The notes: generated by a model from the sequence alone, not told the origin. Counted from the first letter of the stretch, positions 1 to 8,031 are shown. The stretch: DNA of 13,605 bases from Halomonas halophila (GCA_002433675.1 DJIP01000357.1:1-13605); one strand, 5' to 3'. Numbers and translations are program-made.

Positions 1-59
1 CCCCGGTGGCCGACGGCAAGGGACAGAGTGACAACACCAGGGGAGCGCCACGCCGATGA
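1..59 (+). CDS. 3' end of an upstream cellulose-operon gene, probably bcsB (partial)
   Basis: Only the last ~18 codons would be in the window. Reading from base 3, an open frame ends with TGA at 57-59, overlapping the bcsC ATG at 56 as ATGA, the layout expected of translationally coupled operon genes. A second frame from base 2 ends at TGA 29-31 and is also possible; its third-position GC is poorer. In bcs operons the gene before bcsC is usually bcsB (periplasmic c-di-GMP synthase partner) or bcsZ. bcsZ lies downstream here, so bcsB is the better guess. The fragment is too short for homology to be judged. Confidence 0.4.
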   Translation, partial: PVADGKGQSDNTRGAPRR

Positions 60-3000
60 AACGCTTGCGTTTGTTCAAGGTTCGCCGCGCCGGTGCGGCA
101 GGACTGCTGTCGTGCTCCCTGCTGTCATTGACGCTGTCTTCTGTTCCGGTGCTGGCGCAGGACCAGAGTCCGGCCCAGGCCCAGGGGACCGATCAAGCCC
201 TGGCGCCGCTGTTCGAGCAGGCTCGCTTCTGGCGGGATCGGCAGCGCGCCGATCTGGCCGAGCAGTCCCTCGAGCGGGTGCTCGACGCCGACCCGGGCAA
301 CCGGCGTGCCCTCTACCTGCTGGCGGAATATGCGCTGACCGATGGCGATATGGAAAAGGCCAGTCGCTGGCAGGCACGGTTGGCCGAGGTGGCCCCGGAG
401 GATGACCGGGTCGAGGCGCTGGCGCAGGAACAGAAACTGCGGCGTGCCGACGGCCAGCGGCTTGCCGAGGCCCGCTCCCAGGCGGCGGCGGGCAACTACG
501 CCGAGGCCATGGCCAGCTATCGGGCGGTGCTCGAGGGCGACGCGGTTCCGCCGAGGCTGGCGCCGGAGGTCTACCTGACCCTGGCCGGCACCGACAATGG
601 CTGGAGCGAGGCTCGCGACCGCCTGGCGGCGATGGCGCGTGAATATCCCGACGAGCCGGCGCTGGCCACCGCGCTGGGCCAGGTGCTGAGCTACCGTGAA
701 GCCACGCGTCGCCAGGGTATCGAGCGTCTGGCCGAGCGCGCTGCGACCGGCGATGCGGCCGCCGATCGCGCCTGGCGTCAGGCGCTGGAGTGGCTCGAGG
801 CGACCCCCGCAGACGAGCACCTGTATGCCGCCTATCAGCAGGCGCATCCTGAGGATAGCCAGATCGCCGAGCTGTTCGCCGACAAGATGACCCTGCCGCC
901 GGAACGTGAGGCGGCCCAGGCCAGGGCTCAGGGGTACGACAGCCTGGAGCAGCAGCGGCTGGACCAGGCCGAGGCGCAGTTCCAGCAGGTGCTCGAGCAG
1001 ACCCCGGACGACGCCGATGCCCAGGGCGGGCTGGGGCTGACCCTGCTGCGTCAGCAACGTTTCGCCGAGGCGCGAGACGCGCTGGAGCAGGCGATCCGGC
1101 TGGCACCCGAGCGACGCGACCAATGGCAGGCCGCCTACGAAAGCGCGGCCTTCTATGCTCGACTGGGGGAGGCGCGGGCCCAGGCTAGGGCGGGACGACT
1201 GGATCGTGCGCTCGAACTGGTGACGCCGCTGACCCGTGGTGGCGGCGACGGGGCGCGGGCGGCGACCTTGCTGCAGGCCGATCTGCTCAAGCGCCAGGGA
1301 CGTCTCGATCAGGCCGAACAACGTTATCTCAGCCTGGGCAATGACACCTCGGCACGGCTCGGTCTGGTCGACGTCTATCGACGCCAGCAGCGCTGGTCCG
1401 AGGCCGAGGCGCTGGCCGCCAGTCTGCCGGCCAGCGCTCGTGCCCAGCTTGGCGACCTGGGCGCCGCCCGGGCCCAGGCGCTGCGGCAGCAGGCCGCCGG
1501 TCAGAGCGCCAGCGAGGCGGAAGCGACCCTTCGCGAAGCGTTGGCGCTGGCACCCGCGGATCCCTGGGTACGTCTGGATCTGGCCCGGCTGCTGGACCGC
1601 CAGGGGCGCGTCGAAGAGGCTGGCCACCTGGTTCGCCCGCTCAACCTGAGCGAGGCCAGCGCGCCCCAGCTTCAGGCCGCGGCGCTGTATGCCAGTGAAC
1701 AGGGCGACTGGGACCAGACCCGACGGTATCTGGCGGCGATCCCGCTGGCACTGCGCGACGAGGACATCCAGCGACTGGCCGATCAGGCCGAGGCTCAGTC
1801 GGCATTGGCGGCCGCCGAAGCGGCCTGGAACCGGGGGGATCGCGCCTCGGCGCTGGAGCGTCTCGATGAGGTACTGACCAGCACCAGCGATCCGGGAGTC
1901 CGCGCCCAGGTGGCCCAGCGCTATCAGCAGATGGGCCTGACCAGCCGGGCCCTCGAGCTGGTCGAGGCAGATACCGCCGGCGAGCTGGACGCGCCGGTGG
2001 AAGCCTACACAGGCTACGTGGCGGTGCTGGCGAGCGCCGGCCGCGACCGCCAGGCCAAGGCGCTGGTGCAGCGACTCGAGGCGCGCGACGACTTTGGCCT
2101 GGCGGCGCGTGCGGCGCTGGACGAAGCGATGATCGGCGCCCGGGTCGCCCAGGCGGACCGGCTGCGCCAGCAGGGCCAGCTGGCCAGCGCCTATGATGTG
2201 CTGGCCAGCGCCCTGCGCGAGCGCCCCGAGGATCAGGCGCTGCTGCTGGCGATGGCGCGGCTGTATCAGGACGGGGGGCGCCAGCGTCAGGCGGGGCAGC
2301 TCTACGACTACATGCTGAGCCGTTTTCCCGAGAGCGATGACGCCCGCCTGGGGGCCGCCGACGCGGCCCTGGCCCAGGGCGATAGCGTGCGAGCGTCGCG
2401 GCTTTTGGTGGCGCCGCCGGCCAACGCTCAGGATCGACCTCGCTGGCTGCTGTCGCGGGCGGGGCTGGCCCGGGCCCAGGGCCAGGACCGCCAGGCCCTG
2501 GCGCTATTGCGTGAGGCGCGCAGCGAGCTGCGCGCCGATCCGCAGCAGTCGCTGGCGCTGGCCTCGGCCACCGGCGACAACCCCTTCGAGAACGCCAGTG
2601 GTGGCGCTGGTGGCGGACGGCCCGCCTGGCTGCCTGGCGGCTCGTTGTCCGCGGGCGCTGGCTCAGGGACGGGATCAGGGGCTGGGGCCTCGGCCGATGA
2701 GGCAGCTCCCCAGGCCTCGCCGCTGATCGACGAGGTCGAGCGGATGATGGCAGAAGTGCGCCGCGCGGTGTCGCCCAAGGCACAGGGTGGACTCGCCCTG
2801 GTGGTGCGTAGTGGCGAGGAAGGCCTGAGTCAGTTCGATCGGGTGGAAACGCCTACCACCTTCACCTCCGGCGATTTTTCCTCGGTCTTCGGTCGCTCCC
2901 GCGCCGAGCTGACGGTGACCCCGGCCTACGGGTCCGCCGGCACGCCCTCCGGTGACGCCGAGCGCCGCTTCGGTCGCATGGCGATCGTCGAGGCCATCGG

Positions 3001-3958
3001 TGAGCTGGCAAGCGATGACGATGTCAGTGCCGCGGTCACCAGCGACTACCTGTCCAGGTTTGGGCAGGTGGGCGGAGACGGCCTGGACGTGTCGGCGGAT
3101 TCCCAGAGCGACGCCGGGGTGGGGCTGTCGCTGGGCTTTCGCAGCGATCTCCTGGACGTGGACGTCGGCACCACGCCGCTGGGTTTTGACCAGTCCCAGC
3201 TGGTCGGGGGCCTGCGCCTGCACCCGAAGGTGGGCGATTATGGGGAGTTCACCCTGACCGCGGAACGCCGCGCGGTGAAGGATAGCCTGTTGTCCTACGC
3301 CGGCACCCGTGATCCGGTCAGCGGCGAGCACTGGGGCGGCGTGGTCAAGACCGGTGGGGCGCTGGGCTACAGCTTCGACAATGGCGACAGTGGTGCCTAC
3401 GCCAGTCTGGGCGGCTACCGCTATACCGGTGACAACGTGGCCGACAACGACTCGCTGGAGGCGGGCATGGGTGCCTATCTGCGGCCGATCAACGAGCGGG
3501 ACCGCGAGCTCAAGGCCGGGGTGCACGTCAACTACCTCGACTTCGATCGCAACCTGAGTCGCTACTCGTTCGGGCACGGGGGCTACTTCAGCCCGCAGGA
3601 CCACATCAGCGTGGCCTTCCCGGTCAGCTTCAGCGAACAGCGTGGGCGTTGGTCCTACTCCGCCAGGGTGTCACCGGGCTTCCAGAGCTACTCCGAGGCG
3701 GCGGAAGACTTCTTCCCCACCGACGGCGAATCCCAGGCGCTGCTCGATGACCTGGCCAATGCCGACGCTGCGGTGGAGTCGCGCTACAGCGCCTCCAGCG
3801 AAAGCGGTTTTGGACTGACCCTGGGAGGCGACGCCTCCTACCAGCTGACCAATGACATGAAGGTGGGCGGACGCCTGGGCTACGACACCTTCGGCGACTA
3901 CGACGAGACCTCGGCATGGCTGTACCTGGACTACACCCTTGGGGGAGCAGATGAGTGA
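56..3958 (+). CDS. bcsC: Cellulose synthase subunit C: TPR periplasmic scaffold with outer-membrane export barrel
   Basis: BcsC carries the nascent glucan from the inner-membrane BcsA-BcsB synthase across the periplasm and outer membrane. The 1300-residue product has a Sec signal peptide (basic start MKRLRLFKVRR, hydrophobic core ~12-33, likely cleavage VLA34|Q35). A long array of TPR-like helical repeats follows from ~55 to ~845, for example ~289-355. A Gly/Ser-rich linker spans ~849-880, and the C-terminal BCSC_C beta-barrel runs from ~947 to the end, with alternating aromatic and Gly strands such as AYASLGGYRYTGD. Many family members have ~1100-1300 residues, so this is full length but on the long side. 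The ATG at 56 has an AGGGGAG Shine-Dalgarno at 39-45. The stop overlaps bcsD. After the last aromatic strand (WLYLDYTL) there is a short polar tail GGADE, so the chain does not end in the usual aromatic residue. Confidence 0.95.
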   Translation: MKRLRLFKVRRAGAAGLLSCSLLSLTLSSVPVLAQDQSPAQAQGTDQALAPLFEQARFWRDRQRADLAEQSLERVLDADPGNRRALYLLAEYALTDGDMEKASRWQARLAEVAPEDDRVEALAQEQKLRRADGQRLAEARSQAAAGNYAEAMASYRAVLEGDAVPPRLAPEVYLTLAGTDNGWSEARDRLAAMAREYPDEPALATALGQVLSYREATRRQGIERLAERAATGDAAADRAWRQALEWLEATPADEHLYAAYQQAHPEDSQIAELFADKMTLPPEREAAQARAQGYDSLEQQRLDQAEAQFQQVLEQTPDDADAQGGLGLTLLRQQRFAEARDALEQAIRLAPERRDQWQAAYESAAFYARLGEARAQARAGRLDRALELVTPLTRGGGDGARAATLLQADLLKRQGRLDQAEQRYLSLGNDTSARLGLVDVYRRQQRWSEAEALAASLPASARAQLGDLGAARAQALRQQAAGQSASEAEATLREALALAPADPWVRLDLARLLDRQGRVEEAGHLVRPLNLSEASAPQLQAAALYASEQGDWDQTRRYLAAIPLALRDEDIQRLADQAEAQSALAAAEAAWNRGDRASALERLDEVLTSTSDPGVRAQVAQRYQQMGLTSRALELVEADTAGELDAPVEAYTGYVAVLASAGRDRQAKALVQRLEARDDFGLAARAALDEAMIGARVAQADRLRQQGQLASAYDVLASALRERPEDQALLLAMARLYQDGGRQRQAGQLYDYMLSRFPESDDARLGAADAALAQGDSVRASRLLVAPPANAQDRPRWLLSRAGLARAQGQDRQALALLREARSELRADPQQSLALASATGDNPFENASGGAGGGRPAWLPGGSLSAGAGSGTGSGAGASADEAAPQASPLIDEVERMMAEVRRAVSPKAQGGLALVVRSGEEGLSQFDRVETPTTFTSGDFSSVFGRSRAELTVTPAYGSAGTPSGDAERRFGRMAIVEAIGELASDDDVSAAVTSDYLSRFGQVGGDGLDVSADSQSDAGVGLSLGFRSDLLDVDVGTTPLGFDQSQLVGGLRLHPKVGDYGEFTLTAERRAVKDSLLSYAGTRDPVSGEHWGGVVKTGGALGYSFDNGDSGAYASLGGYRYTGDNVADNDSLEAGMGAYLRPINERDRELKAGVHVNYLDFDRNLSRYSFGHGGYFSPQDHISVAFPVSFSEQRGRWSYSARVSPGFQSYSEAAEDFFPTDGESQALLDDLANADAAVESRYSASSESGFGLTLGGDASYQLTNDMKVGGRLGYDTFGDYDETSAWLYLDYTLGGADE

Positions 3959-4448
3959 CCTTGACGCGGCCCGGCGCCGCTCGCTCGCATACTTCGACAG
4001 CACCCACTGTGCGTCGCAGTGGAATGATGTGCTGCGATTCCTGCTGGAAGAGCTGTATGCCTCCGGCGGCGAGCAGGACGCAGGCGCCTTTCTGCGCCAT
4101 ATCGGGGCCAGAATGGCCAGTGAACTGACGCTGCCCGACCAGCAGACCCTGGAGGGCCTCGAGCGAACCCTCAACGAGCTTTGGCGTGAGCGTGATTGGG
4201 GCTGGGTGTCATTGACCGACGGGGAAACTCGGCTGACCATCGAGCATGGTGCCTACCCCGTTGCCGGTCACAGCGAGGCCGAGCGAGCCCGCGGCGCCCG
4301 TGCCGCCAGTGCGCTGCTGGCCGGGGCCTATGGTGTATGGCTGGAACGCCAGGGGGGCGATAGCTCGGTGCCCCTTCGGGTGGTGACGGCAGAGGCGGGA
4401 AAACCTCTGGAGTTCATCTATGCAAGGGAAGAAGTCGCCGGCCATTGA
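3951..4448 (+). CDS. bcsD: Cellulose synthase subunit D (cellulose-ordering octamer)
   Basis: BcsD is a small protein that, in Komagataeibacter, forms a cylindrical octamer organising emerging glucan chains into crystalline ribbons; it marks type I bcs operons. The product has 165 residues from ATG 3951 (MSDLDAARRRSL), close to the ~156 of the known protein. I recognise the family by size, the helical start with FLLEELYASGG, the WGWVSLTDGETRLTIEHGAYP segment and its place between bcsC and bcsZ. ATG 3951 is preferred over an in-frame TTG at 3939 because GGGGGAG (3941-3947) lies just before it, although the spacing is short. It overlaps the bcsC stop by 8 nt, and its own 3' end overlaps bcsZ by 29 nt. 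No signal peptide or membrane segment is visible, so export by Sec is not supported. Confidence 0.88.
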   Translation: MSDLDAARRRSLAYFDSTHCASQWNDVLRFLLEELYASGGEQDAGAFLRHIGARMASELTLPDQQTLEGLERTLNELWRERDWGWVSLTDGETRLTIEHGAYPVAGHSEAERARGARAASALLAGAYGVWLERQGGDSSVPLRVVTAEAGKPLEFIYAREEVAGH

Positions 4449-5481
4449 TGCCGGCCTGTGTTGGCGCCGATTGACGGCGATGTGGCTGGTCGCCGTCGCC
4501 TCCTTGACCTTTGCCCTCGCGGCACAGGCCGACGACAGCTGGGAGCGCTACAAGAGCCGCTTCATGAGCGCCGACGGTCGGATTCTCGACAGCGGCAACG
4601 GCAACGTGAGCCACTCGGAGGGGCAGGGTTTCGGCATGCTGCTGGCGGAGGCCCAGGGCGATCGCGAGGCCTTCGATCGGCTGTGGCAGTGGACCCGGCT
4701 GCATCTGGCGCGGACCGATGTGGCGCTGTTTTCCTGGCGCTACGACCCCGCCGCCGAGCCACCGGTGACGGACCCCAACAATGCCAGTGACGGCGATATC
4801 CTGATCGCCTGGGCGTTGCAGCGGGCCGCCAGCCGTTGGCAGGTACCCCGCTACGCCCAGGCGGCCGCCATGATCCGTGAGGCCATCGCCGAGTATCTGG
4901 TGGTGCAGCGCGGTGGCTACCGGGTGCTGCTGCCGGGAGTGCAGGGGTTTCGTGGCGAGGATCATGTCGACCTCAACCTGTCCTACTGGGTGATGCCGGC
5001 GTTACTCGATTTTGCGCAGGCGGAGCCGGATGCCGGCTGGGAAACCCTGGTGGAAGACGGCCTGAGGTTGCTGGAGCAAGGCCGCTTCGGCCGCTACCGA
5101 TTGCCCACCGACTGGCTGAGGCTGGATGCCGACGGCAGTCTGGCCCCGGCGCCGGGCTGGCCGCCCCGCTTCGGCTTTGACGCGGTGCGTATCCCGCTCT
5201 ACCTGGCCTGGGCAGATCAGCTCGATCGTCCCGGTGTCTCGCCGATCCTGGCGTTGTGGAACGATCCCGCTCGCCAGCCACCACCGGCCTGGATCGACGT
5301 CCACAGCGAGGCCCGGGCGGAGTACGCGGCCTCCCGCGGGGTGCTGGCGATTCGCGCCCTGGCCGGTCGCGACCGCCGGGCGATGCCCGAGGGCCTGGCA
5401 CCCGGCGACGACTACTATTCGGCCTCGCTGTTGCTGCTGGCGCGACTGGCCCAGCGCGAGTCCGCCCCTGAACCTGACTAG
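4420..5481 (+). CDS. bcsZ: Periplasmic endo-beta-1,4-glucanase of the cellulose operon (GH8)
   Basis: BcsZ hydrolyses beta-1,4-glucan in the periplasm and is needed for, or tunes, cellulose output. The 353-residue product is near the usual ~370 for this family. The signal peptide has a hydrophobic core ~20-34 and likely cleavage AQA37|DD. The mature N-terminus DDSWERYKSRFMSADGRI matches the GH8 start. The GH8 general acid is E67 in SHSEGQGFGM, the conserved NASDGD motif is at ~121-126, and D254 in FGFDAVRI corresponds to the catalytic-base region of Escherichia coli BcsZ (YDAIRVY). ATG 4420 has TGGAG about 7 nt upstream and overlaps bcsD. An internal ATG at 4480 would also leave an intact signal sequence and is a possible alternative start. 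It is the last gene of this operon, and no terminator with a U tract follows. Confidence 0.95.
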   Translation: MQGKKSPAIDAGLCWRRLTAMWLVAVASLTFALAAQADDSWERYKSRFMSADGRILDSGNGNVSHSEGQGFGMLLAEAQGDREAFDRLWQWTRLHLARTDVALFSWRYDPAAEPPVTDPNNASDGDILIAWALQRAASRWQVPRYAQAAAMIREAIAEYLVVQRGGYRVLLPGVQGFRGEDHVDLNLSYWVMPALLDFAQAEPDAGWETLVEDGLRLLEQGRFGRYRLPTDWLRLDADGSLAPAPGWPPRFGFDAVRIPLYLAWADQLDRPGVSPILALWNDPARQPPPAWIDVHSEARAEYAASRGVLAIRALAGRDRRAMPEGLAPGDDYYSASLLLLARLAQRESAPEPD

Positions 5482-5591
5482 GGCTTGTCTGAAGAGTGCC
5501 TGCGCTCGTCGACTTTTCGGACAGCGCCTGGTCTTGATCGCGAGACCAATGCTCGGGCACAAGCCTGTTACCTCAGGCGGTCCTGGAAGGC
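5482..5591. repeat. Convergent intergenic region with nested inverted repeats
   Basis: This short gap separates the stops of bcsZ (+) and the autotransporter gene (-). GGCTTGT at 5482-5488 is perfectly complementary to ACAAGCC at 5559-5565. Inside lie TGTCTGAA (5486-5493) facing TTCGGACA (5516-5523), with one wobble pair, and a tight hairpin GGTCTTG-ATCG-CGAGACC (5530-5547), also with one wobble. The outer stem and the first inner stem compete for the same bases. No T tract follows any stem on either strand, so this is not a canonical intrinsic terminator. It may still act as a transcript 3' end or barrier between converging genes, or be a mobile-element remnant. Confidence 0.45.
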
Positions 5592-6899
5592 CTAGAAGTC
5601 GTAGGACAGCGAGGCGCTGATCACATCGTATTCGGTAGCGCTGCTGCCCAGTGTCGTCTGACCTGCGAGGGTAAAATCCACGCCGGGGCCGAGTCGCTGG
5701 GTGGCACCGAGTTCCAGCACGGTACGATCGTCATCGCTCCCTTCGAGAAAGTCGGCGTCGTCATCCACGTCGCTGGATACGTCGTAGTGGTAGAGCAGGC
5801 CACCGAACAGGCGGCCGGTGAAGACGTCGGCGCCCAGCCGAACCCCGGCAAAGACTTCACCGGTTTCTTCGCCGTAGTCGGTTTCTCCCACCAGATAGTC
5901 GCCATCCACATCGTCCTCCAGATAGGTCCCGCCCAGGGTCAGGCTTGAGTCGATCCGGCGATGGCTCGTCAGCTGATAGCTCGGCAGGTGATAGGTGACG
6001 GCGCCGCGAGCCCCCCAGCGATCACCATCGAGGTCGATGCCCTCGACCAGATAGTCGCGTCGCGCGCTGCCGTCCAGGTCCTGATAGAGCAAGGTAGCGT
6101 CCAGTACCAGGCGGTCATTCAGCAGGGCAATGGCGACGTAGGGGGCGATCATCTCGCCGCCCAGGTCGGTGTTCCCGCCGCTTCTTCCGTCCAGGTACAT
6201 CTCGCTCTTGCCGGCGGCCACGCCGACCAGCAGGTTGCGGGAGCGGTAGTCGATGCCCAGCAGGGCGACCTTGCCGTCGCCGGAGTAGTCCGAACTTCGG
6301 GTGTCGCCGTCGAGATCGCCGATCTCAGCGGTGCTCCAGACACTAACGCCCGGCTGACGCTGATAGGGGCTGTCGCCGAGTGGGGCCATGGCGGCGTCGA
6401 TGCGCTGGGTGATCGGTCGAAAGTTCTGGGTCAGGGCTTGCTTCTGGGCACCGTACAACGCCTGGTCGAGTTCCAGCAGGCCCAGTTCATCGGCCAGGGC
6501 GAGGGTGCGATCGCGGCCTAGCGCATCGAGGCGACCGGCGAGCAGCACCTTTCCTTCGCCGTCGGTGAGCACCACCGGGGTCTGTCCATCGACCTCTGCC
6601 AGGGTGATGCCCGCAGGCAGCCTCAGGGTGATGGGTCTGTCGTTGACGCGCACGAACACACGGCTTCCTCCTGTCACCGCCTGCTGGCCGAGCAACTCCA
6701 GGGTCAGGGGGCGACCTTCCAGGGTGCCGACGAAGGTGGTGGCGCTCTGGTCGAGAGGCGCGAGGTCGACGTCGAGGGAAAAGGCAGCCGGCGAGACGCT
6801 GCCAAGGGTCAGGGCGAGCGGAATGGATCGCCAGGCGCGCAGGGGGAAGACGGCGTGGCGGGGAGTCCTGGAGGACGGGGATAGCCTTGTCTCGTGCAT
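5592..6899 (-). CDS. Small autotransporter-type outer-membrane beta-barrel protein
   Basis: The 435-residue product has a signal peptide with a long polar start (hydrophobic core ~25-40, likely cleavage AFS41|L42). A short passenger of ~100 residues (~42-140) is rich in beta-forming segments (VFVRVNDRPITLRLPAGITL). A predicted helix (~141-175) could span the barrel pore. An autotransporter-like beta-barrel runs from ~185 to the end, recognisable from VSVWSTAEIGDLDGD, GIDYRSRNLLVGVAAG and the terminal LSYDF, whose final Phe is a BAM-recognition signature. Four D-[LV]-D-G motifs (195, 274, 289, 330) and the stretch DVDDDADFLEGSDDD sit in likely loops, giving a strongly acidic surface. ATG 6899 has AAGG eight bases upstream. 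It converges on bcsZ. The passenger matches nothing I recognise and no protease motif is visible. Barrel assignment is fairly sure; function is unknown. Confidence 0.75.
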   Translation of the reverse strand: MHETRLSPSSRTPRHAVFPLRAWRSIPLALTLGSVSPAAFSLDVDLAPLDQSATTFVGTLEGRPLTLELLGQQAVTGGSRVFVRVNDRPITLRLPAGITLAEVDGQTPVVLTDGEGKVLLAGRLDALGRDRTLALADELGLLELDQALYGAQKQALTQNFRPITQRIDAAMAPLGDSPYQRQPGVSVWSTAEIGDLDGDTRSSDYSGDGKVALLGIDYRSRNLLVGVAAGKSEMYLDGRSGGNTDLGGEMIAPYVAIALLNDRLVLDATLLYQDLDGSARRDYLVEGIDLDGDRWGARGAVTYHLPSYQLTSHRRIDSSLTLGGTYLEDDVDGDYLVGETDYGEETGEVFAGVRLGADVFTGRLFGGLLYHYDVSSDVDDDADFLEGSDDDRTVLELGATQRLGPGVDFTLAGQTTLGSSATEYDVISASLSYDF

Positions 6900-7205
6900 G
6901 GGATCTGCCTTGATGGGCGAAGTCGGCTTCCTGCCAGAATGTCTGGAGACGGGCCTGACACTGGCGAGGCGACCATGAAGATCAGTGGTCGATGACGTCG
7001 ACTTCAGGGGTTGGCATGACGAAGGCCATTGTTGAGCATCAAGGTGCGTGGGGTGCGAAATTCTGTGCAGATCATGCCTATTTGACGGGAAGCTGGCGTT
7101 TTATCGGCAAAGATGGTGTTAAAGCCGACGTAATTGATGAAATTCAGGCATCAGCGGCAGGGGCTTGTGTTGCCACTACTGCCTTGATGTCTTGCGCTGA
7201 CGACA
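6900..7205. other. Gene-poor, lower-GC spacer with repeated octamers
   Basis: This ~306 bp lies between the stop of the SDR gene and the start of the barrel gene, both on the minus strand, so it should hold the barrel gene's promoter. Base composition is visibly less GC-rich than the flanks, especially ~7021-7160. CCTTGATG occurs at 6908-6915 and 7182-7189, within an 11-bp direct repeat CTGCCTTGATG at 6905-6915 and 7179-7189. Its complement CATCAAGG occurs at 7037-7044 and again just outside at 7233-7240. A short palindromic pair GTCGA/TCGAC lies at 6988-6992 and 6998-7002. I find no convincing -35/-10 pair. A plus-strand frame from ATG 7016 to 7309 runs through here, but its codon use is atypical and it would overlap the SDR gene antisense, so I do not call it. 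Confidence 0.5.
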
Positions 7206-7973
7206 TCAGGGCACGCCGTAGCCGAACCATCGCATCAAGGCCTGTGCCAGCCTCGGCGGCAACAGGGTCAGCCCCTGGGTGGCGAGGCACAGGGGAAGCG
7301 GGAAGCTGACCCTGGGACGATTGGCGTCGATGGCCCTGGCGATGCGCCGAGCCGCCCTTTCGGGGGAACACATGAATGGCTTTGGGCCGGGCATCGCTCG
7401 GGCCATGGCCGAATCCACGTAGCCTGGCATCACCAGGGTGACGCCGACGCCATCGCTGGCGAGTCCTCCGCGCAGAGCCTCGGCGTAGGCCTTGATGCCA
7501 GCCTTGCTGGCGCTGTAGCTGGGGGTGACCGGCAGCCCATGCCAGGCGGCCAGCGAGCTGATGAACACCAGCTGGCCACGGCCTCGACGCTGCATGGCAG
7601 GGACCAGCTGGCGTGCCATCTCCATCGGCACGCGTAGATTGATCTCCATCAGCTGACGCCCTGCCTGAAGCGACTCACCGTCGCGGCGATCGACCACGCC
7701 GGTATTGATGCCGGCGCACATGATGACGATATCCGGCGTCCGGGGCAGCCCCGCGAGCCAGGCCTGTCGGGCGCCGTCGTCCTCCAGGGGGCCGCTTGCC
7801 AGGCTGACCTCGGCGCCTTGGTCGCGGCAGCGCTGCCCTACCTTCGCCAGCGTGTCCTGGCGTCGCCCATGAAGCAGCAGATGATGCCCTGGCCTGGCGT
7901 AGTGGTGGGCCAGGGCGCCGCCGATGGCGCCGGTGGCGCCGGTAATCAGGATCAGGCGCTGGTGGGCCGTCAT
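7206..7973 (-). CDS. Short-chain dehydrogenase/reductase (SDR), classical type, NADP-preferring
   Basis: This is a cytoplasmic NAD(P)-dependent oxidoreductase of 255 residues, typical of classical SDRs. The nucleotide-binding motif TGATGAIG is at 11-18. HGRR (35-38) after the second strand favours NADP(H). CAGIN (86-90) stands in for the usual NNAG. N112, S139/S140, Y153 and K157 (YSASK) complete the catalytic tetrad. I place the start at ATG 7973 (MTAHQRL), not the in-frame upstream ATG at 8006, because a strong AGGAGG (7983-7988) lies nine bases before it. It sits 58 bp downstream of kpsC on the same strand, so it is probably co-transcribed and may modify a sugar or lipid for the surface polysaccharide. 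That role is inferred from position only; SDR substrates cannot be read from motifs. The C-terminal ~25 residues are hydrophobic and basic and might touch a membrane. Confidence 0.88.
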   Translation of the reverse strand: MTAHQRLILITGATGAIGGALAHHYARPGHHLLLHGRRQDTLAKVGQRCRDQGAEVSLASGPLEDDGARQAWLAGLPRTPDIVIMCAGINTGVVDRRDGESLQAGRQLMEINLRVPMEMARQLVPAMQRRGRGQLVFISSLAAWHGLPVTPSYSASKAGIKAYAEALRGGLASDGVGVTLVMPGYVDSAMARAMPGPKPFMCSPERAARRIARAIDANRPRVSFPLPLCLATQGLTLLPPRLAQALMRWFGYGVP

Positions 7974-7982
7974 CTGGCGAGT

Positions 7983-7988
7983 CCTCCT
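7983..7988 (-). promoter_or_regulatory. Shine-Dalgarno AGGAGG fixing the SDR start
   Basis: A perfect AGGAGG on the minus strand lies nine bases before ATG 7973. It falls inside the coding sequence that a start at 8006 would need, which argues for the shorter 255-residue protein. Confidence 0.7.
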
Positions 7989-8031
7989 GTGGTGGAAAAG
8001 GGGCAAGGGGCAAGAACCGGTGCGCCGCCGC

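Noticed and set aside
125..1627. 500-codon open frame antisense to bcsC, plus several other long antisense frames (for example 1641-2783 and 2675-3604)
   Set aside because: High-GC codon use in bcsC depletes stop codons in the other frames. The products are low-complexity and match no family, while the bcsC frame has clear signal peptide, TPR and barrel features.
6900..7205. Sigma-70 promoter for the barrel gene
   Set aside because: Several weak A/T-rich hexamers exist on the minus strand, but none has an acceptable -35 and -10 at 16-18 bp spacing.
7016..7309. Possible small plus-strand gene starting at ATG 7016 with AGGGG upstream
   Set aside because: Codon third positions are unlike the neighbouring genes, the product matches nothing I recognise, and its last third is the antisense of the SDR gene. 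Kept only as a note in the spacer entry.
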